Assembly (NCBI GenBank): GCA_029558435.1
Contig: JAKQEZ010000020.1
Location: 1 to 17,124 of the forward strand
DNA length: 17,124 bases
Direction of reading: 5' to 3'
From: Bacteroidota bacterium
GTDB lineage: Bacteria; Bacteroidota; Bacteroidia; Flavobacteriales; Crocinitomicaceae
Shown here: positions 8,483 through 16,997 of the stretch, piece after piece
How positions within the stretch are numbered: the first letter of the stretch is position 1
Layout: the number at the start of each line of letters is the position of its first letter
Made by a program: the position numbers and the translations under genes
Notes under the pieces: model-generated
Told to the model about the DNA's origin: nothing
Databases searched by the model: none
Seen by the model: the letters and a program-made list of their open reading frames with translations, nothing else

Positions 8483-9415
8483 ATGAAAGTTACGGTAGTA
8501 GGTGCGGGAAATGTTGGTGCAACATGTGCTGATGTTCTTGCTTATCGCGAAATTGCCAATGAGGTAGTTTTATTAGACATCAAAGAAGGTTTTGCAGAAG
8601 GAAAAGCATTGGATATTTGGCAAAAAGCTCCAATCAATTTGTACGACACAAGAACAGTAGGTTCAACAAATGATTATTCAAAAACAGCTGATTCAGATGT
8701 AGTAGTTATCACATCAGGATTGCCAAGAAAACCAGGAATGTCTCGCGACGATTTAATCGCTACAAACGCGGGTATTGTTAAGTCAGTAACAGAAAATATC
8801 GTTAAGTATTCACCAAATGCAATCATCATTATCGTTTCTAACCCATTAGATGTAATGACCTATTGTGCTTACTTGACTGCTAAATTTCCTTCAAACAGAG
8901 TATTTGGTATGGCAGGTATATTGGATACAGCTCGTTACCGTGCGTTTTTGGCAACAGAATTAAACGTTTCTCCAAAAGACATCCAAGCAGTATTGATGGG
9001 AGGTCACGGGGATACTATGGTTCCACTTCCTCGTTACACAACTGTTGGTGGTATTCCAGTTACTGAATTAATCGAAAAAGATAAATTAGACGCTATCATC
9101 GAAAGAACAAAAGTTGGTGGTGGAGAAATCGTTAAATTGTTAGGTACTTCAGCATGGTATGCACCAGGATCTGCAGCTGCTCAAATGGTTGAAGCTATTG
9201 TACGCGATCAAAAACGTGTATTCCCAGTTTGTGCTTGGTTGCAAGGTGAATATGGTATGAAAGATATCTATTTAGGTGTACCAGTAATTTTGGGTAAAAA
9301 CGGTATCGAAAAAATCATCGAATTGCAATTAAACGACGAAGAAAAAGCGTTGTTAGAAGAATCTGCAAAACACGTAAAAGAAGTGATGAATGTTTTAGAC
9401 ACAATGAACGTATAA
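8483..9415 (+). CDS. mdh: Malate dehydrogenase, LDH-like type
   Basis: The 310-residue protein is a full-length NAD-dependent malate dehydrogenase of the lactate-dehydrogenase-like group (TCA cycle, malate to oxaloacetate). The Rossmann nucleotide loop is GAGNVG (7-12), and Asp32 ends strand beta-2, which favours NAD over NADP. The substrate loop reads GLPRKPGMSRDDL (79-91). Arg82 at the specificity position marks malate rather than lactate, where Gln would be expected, and Arg88 also contacts substrate. Other conserved residues are Asn120 (VSNPLDV), Asp148/Arg151 (LDTARYR) and the catalytic His175 with Asp177 (GGHGDTMVP). There is no terminator between the stop and the IS fragment 7 bp downstream, so the hairpin at 9477-9504 inside that element now likely ends the transcript. 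Confidence 0.97.
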   Translation: MKVTVVGAGNVGATCADVLAYREIANEVVLLDIKEGFAEGKALDIWQKAPINLYDTRTVGSTNDYSKTADSDVVVITSGLPRKPGMSRDDLIATNAGIVKSVTENIVKYSPNAIIIIVSNPLDVMTYCAYLTAKFPSNRVFGMAGILDTARYRAFLATELNVSPKDIQAVLMGGHGDTMVPLPRYTTVGGIPVTELIEKDKLDAIIERTKVGGGEIVKLLGTSAWYAPGSAAAQMVEAIVRDQKRVFPVCAWLQGEYGMKDIYLGVPVILGKNGIEKIIELQLNDEEKALLEESAKHVKEVMNVLDTMNV

Positions 9416-9422
9416 AACATAT

Positions 9423-9448
9423 TGACTAGTCCTAAATAACTGATACAG
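9423..9448 (+). repeat. IS right-end terminal inverted repeat
   Basis: It begins TGACTAGTCCTAAATAAC and is the inverted match of 113-138, one base different. It starts 7 bp after the mdh stop codon. Confidence 0.8.
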
Positions 9449-9476
9449 ATTATTAAGACAATAAATAATTAATTAT

Positions 9477-9504
9477 GAGGGTGTCCGAAAAGTCGGACAC
9501 CCTC
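9477..9504 (+). terminator. Strong hairpin inside the IS derivative, probable terminator of mdh
   Basis: GAGGGTGTCCGA and its exact complement close an AAAG loop and are followed by CTTTTT. The 12-bp GC-rich stem is the only terminator-like structure downstream of mdh. It also follows the truncated orfA on the other strand. Confidence 0.8.
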
Positions 9505-9508
9505 CTTT

Positions 9509-9784
9509 TTATTTCTCTATAAGTTTAACTTTTGCTTCTAACTCCATTATTCGTTGATTATTTGTTTTGGGCATATTGGAAGGTATTTTATTTTCCAAAT
9601 CAAAGGCACCATATTTTCTTAACCAATTAACAACGGTGGAACGAGATTGAATTCCGTACTTCCTTGCAACACCAGTAACTGAAATAAATCCTGATTCAAC
9701 TTCTTTAACAACTGCTAATTTAATGGACATTGAATAATCCTTTTGACTACGTTTTAAATAAACATTTTTTTCTCCTTCTTCCAT
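9509..9784 (-). pseudogene. Truncated IS3-family OrfA (helix-turn-helix transposase subunit)
   Basis: The 91-residue frame starts MEEGEKNVYLKRSQKDYS. It carries the HTH_Tnp-type domain (about 15-57: KLAVVKEVESG, then GVARKYGIQSRSTVVNWLRKYG), the DNA-binding part of IS3 OrfA that recognises the inverted repeats. It stops at KVKLIEK, early in the expected leucine-zipper helix and before any frameshift site or orfB. It could at most act as a DNA-binding inhibitor of transposition. The start is 39 bp inside the left-end tip (9824), as expected for an orfA. Confidence 0.85.
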
Positions 9785-9798
9785 AACGATAAAAAATT

Positions 9799-9824
9799 GT
9801 GTATCGCTATTTCAGGGCTAGACA
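9799..9824 (-). repeat. IS left-end terminal inverted repeat
   Basis: Read on the minus strand it begins TGTCTAGCCCTGAAATAGC. It differs by one base from the left ends at 17012-17037 and 17097-17122, and matches the right-end repeat at about three quarters of positions. Confidence 0.8.
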
Positions 9825-9832
9825 TTGGTAAT

Positions 9833-9867
9833 AAAAAAATGGGACATCTTTTCAGACATCCCATTTT
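9833..9867 (-). terminator. Terminator of the short S8 peptidase gene
   Basis: On the minus strand AAAATGGGA, a 2x2 internal loop, TCT/AGA inner pairs and TCCCATTTT form a stem followed by seven T. It lies 22 bp after the peptidase stop and 12 bp from the IS left-end tip. Confidence 0.8.
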
Positions 9868-9889
9868 GTAAAACTAAATATACAACTTA

Positions 9890-11491
9890 TTATTTTGTTT
9901 TTTCTTTAGCTAAAGCTGCTTTTACTGCTGCTTGCAAGTTAATTGTACCACCTGTTACAGATAAAGTTCCGAAATCAACAGCCGATTTTTCTCCTGGCTT
10001 TTGTTGTTGAGAACCTTTGTAATTTGTTGAAGTGCTCAATAAAATTTCTTTAATTTCCTTCATTGTTAAATTAGGGAAATAAGATTTCATCAAAGCTGCT
10101 GCTCCAGAAACCATTGGCGCTGCCATTGATGTTCCTTGCAAGTTCATGTATTTATTGTCTGGAATAGTGTTGTAAATTTCAAATCCAGGTGCAAAAACAT
10201 CCACTCCTTTTTGTCCGTAGTTAGAAAAAGAAGCTGCCAACTGACCAAAATCTTGTTTTTTAACTTTAGCATAGCGCGTTGAAGCACCAATTGTTAAATA
10301 ATGATCAAACGGTTTTGTTTGGAATTCATAATTCGAAGTTGGGAAGTTTGGCTCCACATCAATGTCTTTTGCATCATTACCAGCAGCATGTACTAACAAC
10401 ACCCCTTTAGCGTCAGCATAAGCAAATGCTTCATAAACATCTTTTGCCAATGGTGAATAACCTTTCCCAAACGACATATTGATGATTTGTGCACCATTAT
10501 CTACCGCATAGCGAATTGCCAAAGCGATGTCTTTATCAAACTCATCACCATTAGGAACTGCTCTTAAAGCCATTAATTTCACGTTTTCACAAACACCATC
10601 ACCACCAATTTTGTTACCTCTAACAGCACCAACAATACCGCCAACGTGTGTTCCGTGCAATGCGTCTGGGCCTTCAACATCTGCATTTCCGTATTTTTTA
10701 TCGTTAATGTTGTATGGATCATCACCAATCAATGCTCTATCATCGTATTCAACATTTAAGTTGTAGTCAAGCATTTGGTTGATTTGATCTTTTTGCATTT
10801 GGATAACTTCTTTTGTTAATTTTCCAGTTACCATAGCCAAAGCCAATTGTTTTAATTGCATGCTTTGAGGATCGTTTGCCTTCCATTTTTTCAAGTCTTT
10901 TTCGGTATAATTTTCTTTACCGATAGCAGCGCTAACCATTTGTGGAATTTGGTCTAACATTCCGTCCAATTGGTCCATCTGACCTACATATGGTTCGTAT
11001 TCTGCTCTTTCATTTGCAACTTCTTCCTTAACTTTTTGATACAATGCAAATTCTTTTTTGTCAGCATCTTTAACAGCAGACTCTTCTACTCCATCATATT
11101 TTTTAGACAAGCGAGCCAAAATACGTGTTCTTTCCAAACGAGCATAGTTTTGGTTTTCACCTTTTGCATTCCCTAAAAAGTTCCATCCGTGAATATCATC
11201 GATGTAACCATTGTTATCGTCATCAATTCCGTTTCCAGGTATTTCTTTCTCATTTACCCAGATTTTACCTTTCAAATCTTCGTGTTCAACATCCACACCA
11301 GAGTCAACAATAGCAACAATAACTGGTTGAGACATACGTTTTTTCAATAGTTTGTATGCTTTTTCTGTTTGCATACCACTTTTTCCATTATACCAATTAA
11401 GAACATCTTTTTCAACACTTTGTGCGTTCAAAACGTTCATTATTCCAACTGCAAAAACAGCAAGACTTAATTGAATGATTCTTTTTCTCAT
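9890..11491 (-). CDS. S8 family (subtilisin-like) serine peptidase with a large insertion
   Basis: The start chosen is the ATG at 11491. It opens a textbook signal peptide (MRKRIIQLSLAVFAVGIM, cleaved near LNA-Q, residue 23), so the in-frame TTG at 11518 and ATG at 11506 are less likely. The 533-residue product has the catalytic triad Asp63 (VAIVDSGVDVEHEDL), His279 (LHGTHVGGIVGA) and Ser455 (GTSMAAPMVSGAAALMKS). Asn in VHAAGND is the oxyanion residue. Between Asp and His lie about 216 residues instead of about 32. Roughly 110-250 of this is charged and helical. There is no separate N-terminal propeptide and no T9SS sorting tail (it ends ALAKEKTK), so it probably stays in the periplasm or is exported another way. 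The S8 identification is firm; the substrate is unknown. Confidence 0.92.
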   Translation of the reverse strand: MRKRIIQLSLAVFAVGIMNVLNAQSVEKDVLNWYNGKSGMQTEKAYKLLKKRMSQPVIVAIVDSGVDVEHEDLKGKIWVNEKEIPGNGIDDDNNGYIDDIHGWNFLGNAKGENQNYARLERTRILARLSKKYDGVEESAVKDADKKEFALYQKVKEEVANERAEYEPYVGQMDQLDGMLDQIPQMVSAAIGKENYTEKDLKKWKANDPQSMQLKQLALAMVTGKLTKEVIQMQKDQINQMLDYNLNVEYDDRALIGDDPYNINDKKYGNADVEGPDALHGTHVGGIVGAVRGNKIGGDGVCENVKLMALRAVPNGDEFDKDIALAIRYAVDNGAQIINMSFGKGYSPLAKDVYEAFAYADAKGVLLVHAAGNDAKDIDVEPNFPTSNYEFQTKPFDHYLTIGASTRYAKVKKQDFGQLAASFSNYGQKGVDVFAPGFEIYNTIPDNKYMNLQGTSMAAPMVSGAAALMKSYFPNLTMKEIKEILLSTSTNYKGSQQQKPGEKSAVDFGTLSVTGGTINLQAAVKAALAKEKTK

Positions 11492-11556
11492 ATTATTTAA
11501 TGTCATTAATTTCTTCAAATTTGCGAATAAAAAATGTATTAACTGTTATTTTTTTG

Positions 11557-11584
11557 TTGGACTGCATTTTTTTTCTCATATTTG
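11557..11584 (+). promoter_or_regulatory. Promoter of the T9SS subtilase gene
   Basis: TTG at 11557-11559 (or 11554-11556) and CATATTTG at 11577-11584 give a 17- or 20-nt spacer, with one mismatch to TAnnTTTG. The start codon is 17 bp downstream of the box. The divergent peptidase shares this 110-bp region; its own -7 may be CAAATTTG, read on the minus strand at about 11524-11517. Confidence 0.5.
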
Positions 11585-11601
11585 GTTTAAATTACTGATA
11601 A

Positions 11602-14145
11602 ATGGCAAAGCTAACTTTATTCTTACTCGCTTTTTTTTGCACTTCTACCCTAGTTATGGGTCAATCGGGTGCTTTTGGTTTTAAAAATTTGGAACAAAGT
11701 CAAAAAGAACGTGTTTCAACTTATTATCTACCCAATCAAGAAAAATATAGACAAGGAATTCTTAAAAACAATTGGAAAATAACGGCTGAAAATAAAAATT
11801 GGATTTATTTTTCAACCACCGCAAATGACTTGGATAAAGCATTCAAAAGTGGTGATATTCCTGATTATTTTATCAAATATACCGTACCACGTGCGCTCAA
11901 CGATACAATGCGTGAACACCACCGTGTCAATATGGTGCATAACGGTACTGGCTTAACTTCTGCCTACAAAGGAAAAGATGTTGTCATAGGTTTGGTAGAT
12001 ACTGGAATTGAAACCGATCATCCCGACTTTATTGATGCCAATGGTAAAACACGTATTTTACGCCTTTGGGATCAATCCACCGATTCAAGCTCAAACATTT
12101 CTCCTTATGGTTACGGATTAATTTGGGATAGCACGCACATCAACTCCAATTATGTAAACGGTAACGACAATGGAGGACACGGAAGTACGGTTGCTGGTGC
12201 TGCTGCAGGAAATGGACGTGCAACAGGTTACAACCAAGGTGTAGCTCCAGAAGCTGATATCATCATGGTAAAAACAGATTTTAACCTGCCCAATTGGCAC
12301 ATTACTGTAGCCGAAGCGTGTGATTATATTTTTAAAGTCGCCGATTCGCTGGGCAAACCTGCTGTTGTGAATCTTAGTGTTGGAGATTATATGGGAAGCC
12401 ACGACGGAACCGACCCAGCAAGTGCATACATTGATAGTTTGTTGGATGCCAAAAACGGACGTATTGTGGTGGCAGCATGTGGAAACTCAGGAAATTTAGG
12501 TAAGTATCATTGTCAAGGTCATCCAAATATGGATACCACCTTGGTTTGGTTTAAAAACAACCCAAGTTCGGCTTTTGGAGCTAACAAAATTTTCTTCGAC
12601 CTTTATTCGGATTTAAGTAATGCCACCTATTCTTATTCATTTAAAGCAGTTCATCCAACAACTTTTGCTACAAGCGCAACTACCATTTATCGCCCTGCAT
12701 TAGGTTCGATGGGAACACCAATTTACGATACGCTTCGCAATAGCAATGGGCAACGCCTTGCAACAATTGAAATTTACACCGAACAAGAAGCCAACAATTT
12801 ACACATGCAAGTTTTGTTTACCAATGTTGATTCTACAACATATAATTTTGGATTTTATACCATCGGAAGTGGGAAATACGATCTTTGGTCGGGAACTGGT
12901 TTGGGGTTCAATGAAATTGTTCAAACACTTCCTTCACCATTAGTTTTACCTGGAATTGTGGATTATCAATTGCCAGATGCTCATCAAACATTGATTTCCA
13001 ATTGGATATGCTCACCAAAAGTTGTATCTGTTGGAAACATTCAAAATAGATCCAGATATTTAACCAAAGCAGGTAGTTATTACGTTCCTTCAGGAGGCTC
13101 ACCGGTTGGAAAATTGAGTATCAATTCAAGTAAAGGACCAACACGTCATAACATTCTCAAACCCGATATTGTTGCCTCTGGAGACGTAATGTTAGCTCCT
13201 GGACCGCTTTGGTATTTAACCAATCCTGCCAATGACACTCGAATTGATACCGGAGGATGGCATATGGGTAATGGTGGAACATCAATGGCTAGCCCTGTAG
13301 TAGCGGGTATTGCAGCATTGTACTTGGAACGTTGTAAAAAAGGTAATAACTTGGCATTTTTAGACATTTTGCGCAATCATTCCAATTCAAACGCTTATTC
13401 TGGAACCTTGCCTAACAATGCTTACGGTAATGGAATTATTGATGCCTACAATGTAATTGTCAACCAAGAATTTACAGCAAATGTGGTTGGAGATGCCGTT
13501 ATTTGTGAAGGACCTGACACTGTTTCTATCCAAACAACTGCTACCATTGGTTCTGTAGAATGGAACACAGGTGCAACAACACCAATTTTATATCAATATA
13601 TGCCAGGCGATGTATATGCAACTGTTTACAACGAAAATGGTTGTGGTGTTTCAACAGATACGCTCTCAATAACAATGTCAAGCACAGAAACTATCAATCC
13701 GATTATTGTTTCAGGAAATTTCACAATTTTGAGTACATCTTCTTCCAATCAAACCTATCAATGGACTTTGAACGGAACGGATATTTCGGGAGCAACCAAC
13801 GACACGCTGATAATAGGTACCAATCAAAATGGGATTTACGATTGTTATGCTACTGGCAACGATGGCTGTAAGGTTTATGCAGGTTCGGTTACAATCAACT
13901 TAGGAATCAATCCGCTTTCTTCCCAACCGATTGTTGTTTATCCTAATCCTGTTCAAACAAAATTATTTATCCAAACCCAAGCTGAATTGGTGCGTGTTCG
14001 GGTAATTGATGTAACAGGAAAAGAAATTGCGGTAAATCGCGATGAAAACAGCATCAATGTGGCACATTTATCCGATGGTTATTACCAATTATTGATTGAA
14101 ACAACAAAAGGAAATTACCAAACCAAATTCATCAAAAATAAATAG
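11602..14145 (+). CDS. S8 family peptidase with T9SS type A sorting domain
   Basis: The 847-residue protein starts with a signal peptide (MAKLTLFLLAFFCTSTLVMG, cleaved before QSG). Residues about 25-110 look like a propeptide region. The subtilase domain carries Asp133 (VVIGLVDTGIETDHPDF), His193 in NGGHGSTVAGAAAG (Ser replaces the usual Thr of HGT) and Ser561 in GGTSMASPVVAGIAALY. About 170 residues of insertion (roughly 320-500) resemble a beta-rich PA- or jelly-roll-like module between the Asn region (VVAACGNSG) and the Ser. After about 620 come Ig-like stretches (AVICEGPDTVSI; YQWTLNGTDISG). The last 75 residues (VVYPNPVQTKLFIQ, then VRVIDVTGKEI, SDGYYQLLIET, TKFIKNK) are a T9SS type A sorting domain. 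It is a secreted or surface-attached protease, likely extracellular. Confidence 0.93.
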   Translation: MAKLTLFLLAFFCTSTLVMGQSGAFGFKNLEQSQKERVSTYYLPNQEKYRQGILKNNWKITAENKNWIYFSTTANDLDKAFKSGDIPDYFIKYTVPRALNDTMREHHRVNMVHNGTGLTSAYKGKDVVIGLVDTGIETDHPDFIDANGKTRILRLWDQSTDSSSNISPYGYGLIWDSTHINSNYVNGNDNGGHGSTVAGAAAGNGRATGYNQGVAPEADIIMVKTDFNLPNWHITVAEACDYIFKVADSLGKPAVVNLSVGDYMGSHDGTDPASAYIDSLLDAKNGRIVVAACGNSGNLGKYHCQGHPNMDTTLVWFKNNPSSAFGANKIFFDLYSDLSNATYSYSFKAVHPTTFATSATTIYRPALGSMGTPIYDTLRNSNGQRLATIEIYTEQEANNLHMQVLFTNVDSTTYNFGFYTIGSGKYDLWSGTGLGFNEIVQTLPSPLVLPGIVDYQLPDAHQTLISNWICSPKVVSVGNIQNRSRYLTKAGSYYVPSGGSPVGKLSINSSKGPTRHNILKPDIVASGDVMLAPGPLWYLTNPANDTRIDTGGWHMGNGGTSMASPVVAGIAALYLERCKKGNNLAFLDILRNHSNSNAYSGTLPNNAYGNGIIDAYNVIVNQEFTANVVGDAVICEGPDTVSIQTTATIGSVEWNTGATTPILYQYMPGDVYATVYNENGCGVSTDTLSITMSSTETINPIIVSGNFTILSTSSSNQTYQWTLNGTDISGATNDTLIIGTNQNGIYDCYATGNDGCKVYAGSVTINLGINPLSSQPIVVYPNPVQTKLFIQTQAELVRVRVIDVTGKEIAVNRDENSINVAHLSDGYYQLLIETTKGNYQTKFIKNK

Positions 14146-14155
14146 TTAATAGGTT

Positions 14156-14185
14156 TTGATTTGGTGAGTATTTATTGTAAATTTC
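14156..14185 (+). promoter_or_regulatory. Promoter of the DUF488 gene
   Basis: TTG at 14156-14158, a 19-nt spacer and TAAATTTC at 14178-14185 fit the Bacteroidota promoter with one mismatch. This puts the likely transcription start just before the ATG at 14205 and argues against the in-frame GTG at 14187. Confidence 0.5.
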
Positions 14186-14204
14186 GGTGTTAAATCATTT
14201 TACA

Positions 14205-14561
14205 ATGAAAACAATCCAACTAAAACGTGTTTACGAAAATTTTGACAACACTGATGGTTTTCGGATTTTGGTTGACCGTCTTTGGCCGCGTGGAATCAAA
14301 AAAGAAAATGCACACATCGATTTGTGGTTAAAAGAAATTGCTCCAACAACAGAGTTGCGAACGTGGTATAATCACGAAGTGGAAAAATGGAATGAATTTC
14401 AACAGTGTTATGTTGCTGAGTTAAATGCTAATAAACCAGTTCAACAAGAATTGTTAGAAGCGATTCAACAACATAAAAAAATAACCTTGCTTTATGGGGC
14501 AAAAGACACTCAACACAATCAAGCTGTGGTGCTAAAAGATTGGTTGAGCCATTACCTGTAA
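14205..14561 (+). CDS. DUF488 family protein (YeaO-like)
   Basis: From the ATG at 14205 the product is 118 residues, the normal size for the family. The DUF488 hallmarks are near the N-terminus: KRVYENFDNTDGFRILVDRLWPRGIKKE, with the VDRLWPRG block, then DLWLKEIAPTTELRTWYNH. The C-terminal KKITLLYGAKDTQHNQAVVL matches the typical TLLY.AKD..HN.A.VL ending. The protein is small, soluble and probably cytoplasmic. Its biochemical function is not established. An in-frame GTG at 14187 would add six residues with no support. It is a single gene with its own promoter between the subtilase and the VWA protein. Confidence 0.9.
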   Translation: MKTIQLKRVYENFDNTDGFRILVDRLWPRGIKKENAHIDLWLKEIAPTTELRTWYNHEVEKWNEFQQCYVAELNANKPVQQELLEAIQQHKKITLLYGAKDTQHNQAVVLKDWLSHYL

Positions 14562-14631
14562 AAATTCATTTGTGCATATTTGAGCCCAAACGCATTCCAT
14601 TTATTATTCTTTTTGTATTTTCGGAGTCTGA

Positions 14632-16737
14632 ATGAATTTTAGCTCTGAAATATCGTTGTGGTGGTTGTTACCTTGCCTTTTGCTTAGCATTGGTTTGGCA
14701 ATTTGGTTGTATTCACTAAAAAACAACGGTTGGGTAAGCGAATTACCTAAAAAATGGCGCTATTTTTTAATCGGATTACGAAGTTTTTCGCTTTTTCTTA
14801 CCATTTTATTGTTATTCGGTATTGTTTTTCAAGCATTTAAGTACAAAAAAGAAAAACCAATAATTGTTTTAGGAATTGACAACAGTGCTTCAATGCTCAA
14901 CTATTCCGATTCGGCAAGCATAAAAAAACTGACCAACCAATTGATTGAAGAGGCAAAAAACACCTTAGCCGATAAATTTGAAGTCTTGACCTATAATTAT
15001 TCAGGAACTCCTTCTGTTTTGGTTGAAAACGTTCAATTTAATGCAACTTCTACTGATTTATCTACTGCCATTGAAAACACAAGGAGTGAATTTTACAACC
15101 GCAATTTGGCTGGTATTGTTTTATTTTCTGACGGAAATTTCAATACAGGATTGAATCCAGTTTATGCAGCTGAAAAACTAACAACAACTTCCATTTACTC
15201 ACTTGGTGTTGGCGATACTATTGCTAAACGCGATCAGCTCATCAAACACATCACACACAATGATATTGCTTTTATAAATAATGAATTTCCAGTAGTTGTG
15301 GATGTTGAGGGCATCAAGATGGGAAAAACTGAAAGCGAGGTTATTGTTGAATTAAACGGAAAAAAAATTGCTTCGCAACGTGCAAAATTCAAGGATGGTA
15401 GTGCCGATTATGAGCAAATTAATTTTTTATTGAACGCCAATTCACCTGGAATTCATCGTTATGTTGTAAAATTAGCTCACCAACAAAACGAATACAATTA
15501 CTCCAACAACGAGCAAGCGTTTTATGTGGAAGTTATTGACAGCAGAAGCAAAGTTGTTCTTCTTTCTTCGGCACCACATCCAGACATTGCCGCATTGAAA
15601 TCGGTTTGGGATAAAGACCAAAATTTAGAAGTGAAATTCCACTCTTTAACTGATTGGAATAGAGATTTAAAAAATGTTGATTTAATTGTATGGCACGAGC
15701 CTGGGCTGAACACTTCTAAAGAAAACATTCAAGCCATTATGAACAATTCTATTTCAAAATTGTTTATTGTTGGTTCACAATCCAATGCAAGTAGTATTCG
15801 ACAACTTAAAATAGGCGTTGAAATACCATCTAGCAATAATTTAGACGACGTTGAAGGAAGTTTTAACAAAGGATTTAACTTATTTGAATTTAGCGATAAA
15901 CTTTCAAAAGCGTTTGATTATTATCCACCATTAAAAGCAAAATTTGGAAAACTTATAATACCTAACAATGCTCAACCTTTGACTTTTCAACGTATTGGTC
16001 CAGTTGTGAAGAAAGAAGCCCAATTGTTTTTTGCCAATGCGCAAAGTGAGCAAGGAAAATCGTATAAATACGGATTGGTATTTGGTGAAGGATTATGGCG
16101 TTGGAAGTTAACCGAATTTGGAAAAACACAAGCAACAGAGGCATTTGATGAATTGTTCTCAAAAATTGGTCAGTATTTATTGGTTAAACAAAATACAGAA
16201 CCTTTTAGAGTAACATTGCCAACTTCTTTTTCAGAAATAAAAGCTGTTGTTGTTGATGCTACGGTGCTGAATCAATCGTTGGAACCTATAACAACATCAA
16301 CGGTTAATTTTGAATTAGAAAACGAAGTTAAACAACTCTCTAAATACCAATTTGGTGTTGTTGGAAACGGTTATAAATTGGATTTAGGTCAACTAAAAGC
16401 TGGAAAATACAGTTGGAAAGCAACAACTACTATCAATGGTAAAACACATGAAAAAAAGGGTGAATTTGTAGTAAAACCATCGTTTTTAGAACAGGCCGAC
16501 AATAGTGCAAATCATGCGTTATTAAAACAATTGGCTGTTACAACAGGTGGAGCATTTATGCCTGCTAAGAAATATAAAACTATTATTGAGCAAATAAACC
16601 AACGCGAAGATTTTACAACTATCAGCTACCAAGAAGCTGCATTTGATGATTTAATTGAATATTTCATTGTTTTTATTCTTCTTGTTTTGCTGCTCTTTAC
16701 CGAATGGTTTTTCAGAAGGTATTTAGGAAGTTATTAG
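14632..16737 (+). CDS. Membrane-anchored VWA-domain protein
   Basis: The 701-residue protein has two N-terminal membrane segments (about 10-28 and 45-67) and one near the C-terminus (about 676-694: IEYFIVFILLVLLLF), placing the bulk outside the cytoplasm. A von Willebrand A domain spans about 78-200. Its MIDAS residues are D83-x-S85-x-S87 in GIDNSASML, T141/D142 in TDLSTAI and D167 in LFSDG. The centre (about 300-440) includes VVLLSSAPHPDIAALK and DLIVWHEPG, which fit a class I glutamine-amidotransferase-like fold lacking an obvious catalytic Cys. Such proteins are common in Bacteroidota, in some genomes near Bat or TPR genes, but no Bat partners are here. The role is unknown; a metal-dependent protein-binding scaffold is likely. 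It ends normally, and an IS fragment follows 17 bp later. Confidence 0.85.
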   Translation: MNFSSEISLWWLLPCLLLSIGLAIWLYSLKNNGWVSELPKKWRYFLIGLRSFSLFLTILLLFGIVFQAFKYKKEKPIIVLGIDNSASMLNYSDSASIKKLTNQLIEEAKNTLADKFEVLTYNYSGTPSVLVENVQFNATSTDLSTAIENTRSEFYNRNLAGIVLFSDGNFNTGLNPVYAAEKLTTTSIYSLGVGDTIAKRDQLIKHITHNDIAFINNEFPVVVDVEGIKMGKTESEVIVELNGKKIASQRAKFKDGSADYEQINFLLNANSPGIHRYVVKLAHQQNEYNYSNNEQAFYVEVIDSRSKVVLLSSAPHPDIAALKSVWDKDQNLEVKFHSLTDWNRDLKNVDLIVWHEPGLNTSKENIQAIMNNSISKLFIVGSQSNASSIRQLKIGVEIPSSNNLDDVEGSFNKGFNLFEFSDKLSKAFDYYPPLKAKFGKLIIPNNAQPLTFQRIGPVVKKEAQLFFANAQSEQGKSYKYGLVFGEGLWRWKLTEFGKTQATEAFDELFSKIGQYLLVKQNTEPFRVTLPTSFSEIKAVVVDATVLNQSLEPITTSTVNFELENEVKQLSKYQFGVVGNGYKLDLGQLKAGKYSWKATTTINGKTHEKKGEFVVKPSFLEQADNSANHALLKQLAVTTGGAFMPAKKYKTIIEQINQREDFTTISYQEAAFDDLIEYFIVFILLVLLLFTEWFFRRYLGSY

Positions 16738-16997
16738 TTGTTTTTATAGTGACACTCCATTATTCGTTGATTATTTGTTTTGGGTATATTGGAAGGTGTT
16801 TGATTTTTCCAATCAAAGGTATCATATTTTCTTAACCAATTAACAACGGTGGAACGACCTTGAATTCCGTACTTCCTTGCAACACCAGTAACTGAAAAAA
16901 ATCCTGATTCAACTTCTTTAACAACTGCTAACTTAAAGGACATTGAATAATCCTTTTGACTGCGCTTTAAATAAACTTTTTTTTCTCCTTTTTCCAT
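16734..16997 (-). pseudogene. Truncated IS3-family OrfA fused to host sequence
   Basis: This 87-residue frame starts MEKGEKKVYLKRSQKDYS and matches the other OrfA copy through NNQRIME (residue 81 of 91), with about 12 substitutions in 80 residues. After that, IS sequence ends near 16754 and the frame runs on into unrelated DNA (CHYKNN), stopping 4 bp inside the VWA gene on the opposite strand. The HTH DNA-binding domain (about 15-57) is still intact. It is a fragment, not a working transposase. Confidence 0.85.

Larger units (their letters stand above)
9423..9824 (-). mobile_element. 402-bp non-autonomous derivative of the IS3-family element, both ends present
   Basis: The element runs on the minus strand from the left end at 9824 to the right end at 9423. 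It has both terminal inverted repeats, the start of orfA (9784 down to 9509), a strong hairpin (9477-9504) and 54 bp identical in order to the right end seen at 86-138. Nearly all of orfB and the end of orfA are missing. The right junction falls at the orfB stop codon of the longer copy. Flanks (ACATAT left, TTGGTA right) show no clear target duplication. It looks like an internal-deletion or MITE-like form that could move only if transposase is supplied in trans. Confidence 0.75.

Noticed and set aside
9423..9824. Target-site duplication around the IS derivative
   Set aside because: The 3-5 bp on either side (CATAT and TTGGT) do not match, so none is claimed.
11492..11518. Upstream TTG and ATG starts for the short S8 peptidase
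   Set aside because: They would lengthen the N-region of the signal peptide and overlap the likely -7 promoter element.
14562..14631. A promoter for the VWA gene
   Set aside because: TTG and TA-TTT words exist, but spacings are 22 nt or more and the boxes are weak, so no specific site is called.
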